NCBI RefSeq assembly: GCF_000787815.1
Contig: NZ_BBPO01000052.1
Coordinates: forward strand, 3,045-48,874
Direction of reading: 5' to 3'
DNA length: 45,830 bases
From: Streptacidiphilus neutrinimicus
Lineage (GTDB): Bacteria > Actinomycetota > Actinomycetes > Streptomycetales > Streptomycetaceae
Of the stretch, positions 40,202-45,830 are shown one piece after another. Within the stretch, counting starts at the first letter, position 1; every line of letters starts with the position of its first letter. Made by a program: the position numbers and the translations under genes. The notes below the pieces were generated by a model. That model was not told where the DNA came from and searched no databases. It worked only from the letters and a program-made list of their open reading frames with translations.

Positions 40202-40927
40202 TCACCGCCCGCGCAGCCAGGCGTCGACACGCGCGAACGCGTCCTCGACGGCCGGGGAGTCGGAACGCAGGAAGCTGTGGCCGACGCCCGGGTAGGCGAC
40301 GAACCTGTGCCGCTCCCCCGCCGCCTCCAGCGCGGCGGAGATCTCACGCTGCTCCTCGGCGCCGATGACGTGGTCGTCCGCGCCGACAAGGTAGAGCAGG
40401 CGGCCGGAGATCTTGGGCGTCAGGGCGAGGGTCGGCTCCGGCCCGGTGACCGGCAGGTCCGGGTTGCCCGTCAGCCAGCCGCCGTAGCAGACGACGGCGT
40501 TCGGCACGTCGAGGGCGGTCGCGGCCAGGTAGGTCAGGTGGCCGCCGGCGCTGAGGCCGAGCATCCCCGGCCCGGGGGCGCCGAGCGAGTCCAGCACGGC
40601 GAGGGCCGCGGCGGCGTCGGCGATCACGTCCGGGCGGGTCAGCCGCGGCAGCAGCTCGAATCCGCGGTCGCGGCCGGCCGCGTCGTGCGGGAGGTCGGCG
40701 CCGGGCTGGACGCGGTGGTAGAAGTCGGGGGCGAGGGCGACGAAGCCGCGCCGGGCCAGGTCCTCGCAGATGCCGCGCACGTGCGCGTCGACGCCGAACA
40801 GCTCCATGGCGACGACCACTCCGGGGTGCTCCCCCGTCCCGGCGGGCCGGGCCAGGTACCCGCCCATGGACGTGCCGTCGGCGACCGGGATCTCGATCCG
40901 GTCGGTGGTGATCTTCTCAGCGGTCAT
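40202..40927 (-). CDS. Dienelactone hydrolase-family protein with Ser nucleophile
   Basis: The 241-residue alpha/beta hydrolase matches dienelactone hydrolases: VVVAMELFGVDAHVRGICEDLARRG with the supporting Glu (E42), FVALAPDFYHR, the nucleophile elbow GMLGLSAGGHLTYLA (S126 where the classical enzyme has Cys), LLYLVGADDHVIGAEE (catalytic Asp, 184 or 185), and VAYPGVGHSFL (H217). The Cys-to-Ser change is common in the wider family and suggests ester or lactone substrates other than classical dienelactone. It follows the hdeD gene on the same strand but a hairpin separates them. Confidence 0.9.
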   Translation of the reverse strand: MTAEKITTDRIEIPVADGTSMGGYLARPAGTGEHPGVVVAMELFGVDAHVRGICEDLARRGFVALAPDFYHRVQPGADLPHDAAGRDRGFELLPRLTRPDVIADAAAALAVLDSLGAPGPGMLGLSAGGHLTYLAATALDVPNAVVCYGGWLTGNPDLPVTGPEPTLALTPKISGRLLYLVGADDHVIGAEEQREISAALEAAGERHRFVAYPGVGHSFLRSDSPAVEDAFARVDAWLRGR

Positions 40928-40974
40928 GCCTCGAGGCTAGGTCGCGCCCCACGGCCCAGCCAGAGGCTTTCCAT

Positions 40975-41003
40975 CCTGGTACCCGGGCCACCCGGGTACC
41001 AGG
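40975..41003. terminator. Hairpin between hdeD and the dienelactone hydrolase-like gene
   Basis: Perfect 13-bp arms cctggtacccggg (40975-40987) and cccgggtaccagg (40991-41003) with a 3-base loop. It is probably the terminator for hdeD, but it is 48 bp before the hydrolase start and might instead be an operator. Confidence 0.7.
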
Positions 41004-41021
41004 ACCCAGCGGCCGCCCGGC

Positions 41022-41606
41022 TTACATCCCCTCGGGGATCGACTTCGCGCCGTGGTGCACCTGGAACGCGGTGACGATCTCGATCAGGCCCATGACCAGC
41101 AGCCAGATGCCCGTGAACACGGTGAGCACGACGATCGAGTGGAAGGGCCAGACCAGCACGACGACGCCGCCGATCGCGGTGAGCAAGCCCGCGAAGATCT
41201 GCCAGCCGCGGGCGGGCATGCCCGGGTCGGAGGCGGCGGCCATCAGGTGCGTGATCCCGCGGAACAGCCAGCCGATGCCGATCCACAGCGCCAGCAGCAG
41301 GATCGACTCCAGCGCGCCGCGGAAGCAGAACAGACCCAGCAGGATCGAGAGCGCACCGCTGATGAAGGCCATCACACGCAGGCCCGTCGAGACGTGCGTG
41401 CCGAAGGCCGCGACGAGCTGCAGCACACCCGCGATGACGAGGTAGAGGCCGAACAGCACGCCGACGACGGTCAGCGTCGCCTTGGGCCAGGCCAGCACCG
41501 CGACGCCGAGCAGCATGGTGAGAACGCCGAGCACCAGCAGCACCTGCCACGCGCTGCGCGCGAGCTGCTGCAGGGGGCCGGGCAGGGTTTCCGTCATCTG
41601 GTCCAT
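41022..41606 (-). CDS. HdeD-family membrane protein
   Basis: The 194-residue protein has six hydrophobic helices in the HdeD pattern: WQVLLVLGVLTMLLGVAVLAWP, TVVGVLFGLYLVIAGVLQLV, VMAFISGALSILLGLFCF, SILLLALWIGIGWLFRGITHL, IFAGLLTAIGGVVVLVWP and VVLTVFTGIWLLVMGLIEIVTAF. HdeD in enterobacteria is linked to acid resistance at high cell density; in actinomycetes the role is untested. The start could be ATG 41606 or 41597; neither has a clear Shine-Dalgarno sequence. It is 48 bp downstream of a tRNA-Asn gene on the same strand. Confidence 0.88.
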   Translation of the reverse strand: MDQMTETLPGPLQQLARSAWQVLLVLGVLTMLLGVAVLAWPKATLTVVGVLFGLYLVIAGVLQLVAAFGTHVSTGLRVMAFISGALSILLGLFCFRGALESILLLALWIGIGWLFRGITHLMAAASDPGMPARGWQIFAGLLTAIGGVVVLVWPFHSIVVLTVFTGIWLLVMGLIEIVTAFQVHHGAKSIPEGM

Positions 41607-41654
41607 GAGGACCAGGATCGGAGGCAATCGCGCGCCACGCGCGCTGAGGAGAGG

Positions 41655-41727
41655 CTCCCCCAATTGGACTCGAACCAATAACCTGCCGATTAACAGTCGG
41701 CTGCTCTGCCAATTGAGCTATGGGGGA
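41655..41727 (-). tRNA. tRNA-Asn (anticodon GTT), copy 1
   Basis: On the minus strand the 73-base gene reads tccccca-tagctcaattggcaga and continues with the anticodon arm gccgactgttaatcggc and T arm ggttcgagtcc. The anticodon is GTT. It matches the copy at 41757-41829 base for base. CCA is not encoded. Confidence 0.95.
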
Positions 41728-41756
41728 CTGCACTTGGGCACCGCATTGGTGCCGCG

Positions 41757-41829
41757 CTCCCCCAATTGGACTCGAACCAATAACCTGCCGATTAACAGTC
41801 GGCTGCTCTGCCAATTGAGCTATGGGGGA
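41757..41829 (-). tRNA. tRNA-Asn (anticodon GTT), copy 2
   Basis: Identical in sequence to the gene 102 bp away at 41655-41727, in the same orientation. It is the upstream member, so the shared promoter probably lies in 41830-41960 on the minus strand. Confidence 0.95.
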
Positions 41830-42082
41830 TCGTCTGTCGCCGCCGCGTCGCTCCCGGGGACCGGCGCGGCGCTTGCTGCGGGTCATACATTAGCGCACGT
41901 GGGGGGGTGCTCCGCCAATCCGTTGCGGTTCGGGGACCGGAGCGAGGGGTAGGCGCTTGTGACGGGACTCTCGCCGTCACCCGGCGGCGCGCCGAACGAG
42001 CAGGTCCGCGCCGCCGCGCCTAGGCTCCATCCCGGCAGAGCGGCAGGCGGCCGCAGAGCAGCAAGCAGAAGGGCGGAGGGGT

Positions 42083-42376
42083 ATGCGCAAGCTCACTTTC
42101 CTGGCGGGCCTGGCCATCGGCTACGTGCTGGGGACGCGCGCCGGACGGGAGCGCTACGAGCAGCTGCGCCAGACGGCGCGGGACCTCTCGCAGACGCAGG
42201 CCGTCCAGTCGGCGACCCGCAACGCCAAGGCCGCGGCCGGCACGGCGGCCTCCAAGGCCGGCCACGCCGTCGCCGACAAGGTCGGCGACCGCCTCCCGAA
42301 CACCATCACCGCTCGCATCCCCTACCTGAACGGCAAGGGCGCCACCCTCGACGACTGGGACAGCACCCGCAGCTGA
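42083..42376 (+). CDS. YtxH-like small protein
   Basis: The 97-residue protein begins MRKLTFLAGLAIGYVLGTRAGRERYEQLRQ, a short hydrophobic helix followed by the GTRAGRERYE motif common to small actinomycete proteins of YtxH type. The middle is an Ala/Lys/Thr-rich helix (AVQSATRNAKAAAGTAASKA then GHAVADKVGDRLPNT). The N-terminal helix probably anchors it to the membrane with the helical tail in the cytosol. The function is unknown. GGAGGGG precedes the ATG at good spacing. Confidence 0.85.
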   Translation: MRKLTFLAGLAIGYVLGTRAGRERYEQLRQTARDLSQTQAVQSATRNAKAAAGTAASKAGHAVADKVGDRLPNTITARIPYLNGKGATLDDWDSTRS

Positions 42377-42389
42377 GCGCTGCACTACC

Positions 42390-42494
42390 CAGGGGCGCGA
42401 GGCTCCGCTGATCGGCGGCTCCGCCGCGGGGCGCGACAATCCCCCAGCCTTCGGCCGGGAGGAGCCGCAATTCAGCCGAGCCCCCGCCCCTGAC
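42390..42494. repeat. GC-rich intergenic inverted repeat, copy C
   Basis: The left arm (42390-42438) shares caggggcgcgaggct, gcggctccgccgcg and gcgcgaca with copies A and B; the right arm (42459-42494) is shorter and more diverged. It follows the stop codon of the YtxH-like gene and may act as its terminator. Confidence 0.78.
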
Positions 42495-42609
42495 GTTTGC
42501 GCTGCCTGCGAGAGCGTCGCAGACCCTTCGGGCGGACGTACCCCCGCCGGGGAGGGGGGTTGGTGGTGATCCCCCGCCGGGAGGTGGCGGGATGAGGCAT
42601 GATCTCGGC

Positions 42610-44034
42610 ATGGCCATCGCCGCGGGCATCGACTGCTCAGCACAGTTCACGAAGATCGCCGTTTGTGACACCGAGACGGGCGCCGTGCTGCGCGAGAACC
42701 GTGCGCCGCATCCCGGTGTCGCCGCCGGGACCGCGCCGGCGGAGATCGATCCGCAGGCGTGGCTGCACTCACTCGGCGCCGCGGCCGAGGGCGGGCTGCT
42801 GGAGGGGATCGCCGCCATCGGGGTGTCCGCGCAGCAGCAGGGGCTGATCGCGTTGGACGCCGGAGGCGTCCTGGTCCGGCCGGCCATGCTGCGCAACGAT
42901 CCGCGGGCGGCGTCAGCCGCCGTCGCGCTGGTGGAGGAGCTGGGCGGCCCGGCCGCCTGGGCCCATGCGATCGGCGCGGTGCCGCTCGCCTCCGCGACGA
43001 TCGCGAAGCTGCGCTGGCTCGCCGACCGCGAGCCGCAGTCCGCCAAGCGCGTGGCGGAGGTGCTGCTGCCGCACGACTGGCTGGTGTGGCAGTTGCTCGG
43101 GCAGTCCGCCCGCCGGACGACCGACCGCGGCGACGCCTCCGGCACGGGGTACTGGTCCGCCGTCGAGGAGCGCTGGCGTCCGGACCTGGCCGCGCTCGCG
43201 CTCGGGCACGAGCTGCAGCAGCTGCCGACCGTCCTTGGTCCGTCCGAGGCCGCCGGGCAGAGCCCGGAGGGGCTGCTGATCTCCGCCGGGACCGGGACGA
43301 CGATGGCCACCGCGCTCGGGCTGGGGCTCGGCCTCGGTGACGTGATGGTCTCGGTCGGCAGCTCCGGGACCGTCCACGCCGTGCACGACCAGGCGCTCAG
43401 CGAGCCCGCCGTGTCGACGTACGCGGACGGGACGGGCCGCTACCTGACGCAGGTCGTCACCCTGAACGCGGCGCGGGTGCTGCGCGCGACGGCGGCGATG
43501 CTGGGCACGGACCTCCAGGGGCTGAGCGAGCTGGCGCTCCGGTCCACGCCGGGCGCCTACGGGCTGGTGCTGCTGCCGTTCCTGGAGGGCGAGCGCACGC
43601 CGCCGCTGCCGCACGCCGCGGGGACGTTGTCGGGGCTGCGGGTGGAGTCGATGAAGCCCGAGCACCTGGCGCGCGCGGCGGTCGAGGGCATGCTGTGCGG
43701 GCTCGCGGAGGCGCTGGACGTCCTGCGTGCGAACGGGGTCGCGGTGGAGCGGGTCTTCCTGACCGGCCCCGCCGGGCGGCTGCCGGCCGTCCAGGCGTCC
43801 GCCCCGGCCATCTTCGGCGTCCCGGTCGTGGTGCCGGCGCAGGCGGAGTACGCCGCGATCGGCTCCGCCCGCCAGGCGGCCTGGGCGCTGGCGGGCACCG
43901 CGGAGCCGCCCGTCTGGCAGCCGCCGTCCCCGCACACGGTGCTGGAGCCCGGCGAGGAGGCCGCCGTCGGCGGAGCCGTGCGGGCGCAGTTCGCGGCGGT
44001 GCTCAAGCGCACGCACCCGGAGCTGGGCCGGTAG
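42610..44034 (+). CDS. FGGY-family carbohydrate kinase, xylulokinase-like with altered active site
   Basis: The 474-residue protein follows the FGGY/xylulokinase order: AAGIDCSAQFTKIAVCDTETG (D8 in the first ATP loop), IAAIGVSAQQQGLIALD, LPHDWLVWQLLG, RTTDRGDASGTGYW, ISAGTGTTMATALGLGLG, SVGSSGTVHAV, and VFLTGPAGRLPAVQA. The TDRGDASGTGYW block is specific for xylulokinase-like members. Two key positions are changed: the catalytic-base Asp of the GxGDN loop is Thr (T230, loop GTGTTM), and the sugar-binding His in the QxHG-type motif is Gln (Q77). The protein may be inactive or have another role. ATG 42610 is preferred to 42592. It converges on glnK. Confidence 0.85.
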   Translation: MAIAAGIDCSAQFTKIAVCDTETGAVLRENRAPHPGVAAGTAPAEIDPQAWLHSLGAAAEGGLLEGIAAIGVSAQQQGLIALDAGGVLVRPAMLRNDPRAASAAVALVEELGGPAAWAHAIGAVPLASATIAKLRWLADREPQSAKRVAEVLLPHDWLVWQLLGQSARRTTDRGDASGTGYWSAVEERWRPDLAALALGHELQQLPTVLGPSEAAGQSPEGLLISAGTGTTMATALGLGLGLGDVMVSVGSSGTVHAVHDQALSEPAVSTYADGTGRYLTQVVTLNAARVLRATAAMLGTDLQGLSELALRSTPGAYGLVLLPFLEGERTPPLPHAAGTLSGLRVESMKPEHLARAAVEGMLCGLAEALDVLRANGVAVERVFLTGPAGRLPAVQASAPAIFGVPVVVPAQAEYAAIGSARQAAWALAGTAEPPVWQPPSPHTVLEPGEEAAVGGAVRAQFAAVLKRTHPELGR

Positions 44035-44059
44035 ACCGCTGGGGCTCAGGCCGCCAGGC

Positions 44060-45714
<1,655 letters not shown>

Positions 45715-45757
45715 GCGGCAGTTTTTCCCGCCTCCGTTACCGTCGTCGGACAGCGAT

Positions 45758-45802
45758 GTTTCGCAGACGTTTCGTGTTGCGCTGATGTTTCGCACATCTC
45801 AC
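45758..45802 (-). promoter_or_regulatory. GlnR-type half-site array upstream of amtB
   Basis: On the minus strand GAAAC occurs at 45762-45758, 45773-45769 and 45791-45787, with GCAAC at 45780-45776 and GTGAG at 45802-45798. Neighbouring sites are 11 bp apart (5 bp plus 6-bp spacer), except for the 7-bp step between the two groups. This agrees with the GlnR consensus of two GNNAC-like half-sites per box, and with amtB being a known GlnR target in Streptomyces. Confidence 0.82.
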
Positions 45803-45830
45803 GTCATGAGCCGCCGCTAGGCGCAACTAA

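Overview
The window looks like chromosomal DNA of a streptomycete-type actinomycete. GC content is very high, GTG and ATGA-overlap starts are common, and the families present (WhiB, FasR-fabDHPF, DUF3145, DUF3052, homodimer-type AceE, GlnR-type boxes at amtB, a DasR-type box) are typical of Streptomycetaceae. Two secreted proteases of classically acid-active families (G1 and S53) plus an HdeD-like protein make an acid-tolerant genus such as Streptacidiphilus an attractive guess, but that is inference. No rRNA, transposase, prophage, CRISPR array or biosynthetic cluster is visible.

Layout: 1-5.4 kb holds an FUSC-type exporter cut by the window edge, a small Pro-rich ORF, a WhiB-like regulator, two small membrane proteins (DUF6343- and DUF6328-like), a truncated carboxylate-amine ligase remnant and transaldolase. 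5.7-16.5 kb holds a GNAT, a zinc-ribbon protein, a DUF4383 protein, convergent TerD and TerA-like genes separated by a 29-bp tandem array, a DUF2637 protein, a ROK regulator, and a minus-strand stress block (methyltransferase, DUF475, TerD, AhpE-type peroxiredoxin, a DinB/MDMPI-like protein, DUF3052). 17-19.8 kb is aceE behind a long leader rich in palindromes.

20-25.5 kb holds a secreted G1 peptidase, a secreted alpha/beta hydrolase, a merR-aldo/keto reductase operon divergent from a serine beta-lactamase-like gene, and pirin. 25.5-30.6 kb is the primary type II fatty-acid synthase locus: fasR, fabD, fabH, acpP, fabF. With aceE nearby, acetyl-CoA supply and fatty-acid initiation/elongation lie within 14 kb. 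30.9-36.8 kb carries a tetR-membrane protein pair, an S53 (sedolisin) protease whose frame lacks a normal start codon, DUF3145, and a divergent MDR reductase/marR pair.

36.9-45.8 kb carries tRNA-Met(CAT), a secreted GH30 glycosidase with CBM13/ricin lectin domain and two strong promoter palindromes (DasR-like and LacI-like), a LysR regulator, a dienelactone-hydrolase-like enzyme, HdeD, two identical tRNA-Asn genes, a YtxH-like protein, an FGGY kinase with altered catalytic residues, and glnK-amtB behind a GlnR-type half-site array. Short tandem repeats recur at several convergent gene junctions, and three related GC-rich inverted repeats are scattered in gaps. No single undescribed multi-gene system is evident. 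The strongest leads are the Ter-junction array, the AUC-type start of the S53 protease, the altered FGGY kinase and the dual-operator GH30 promoter.
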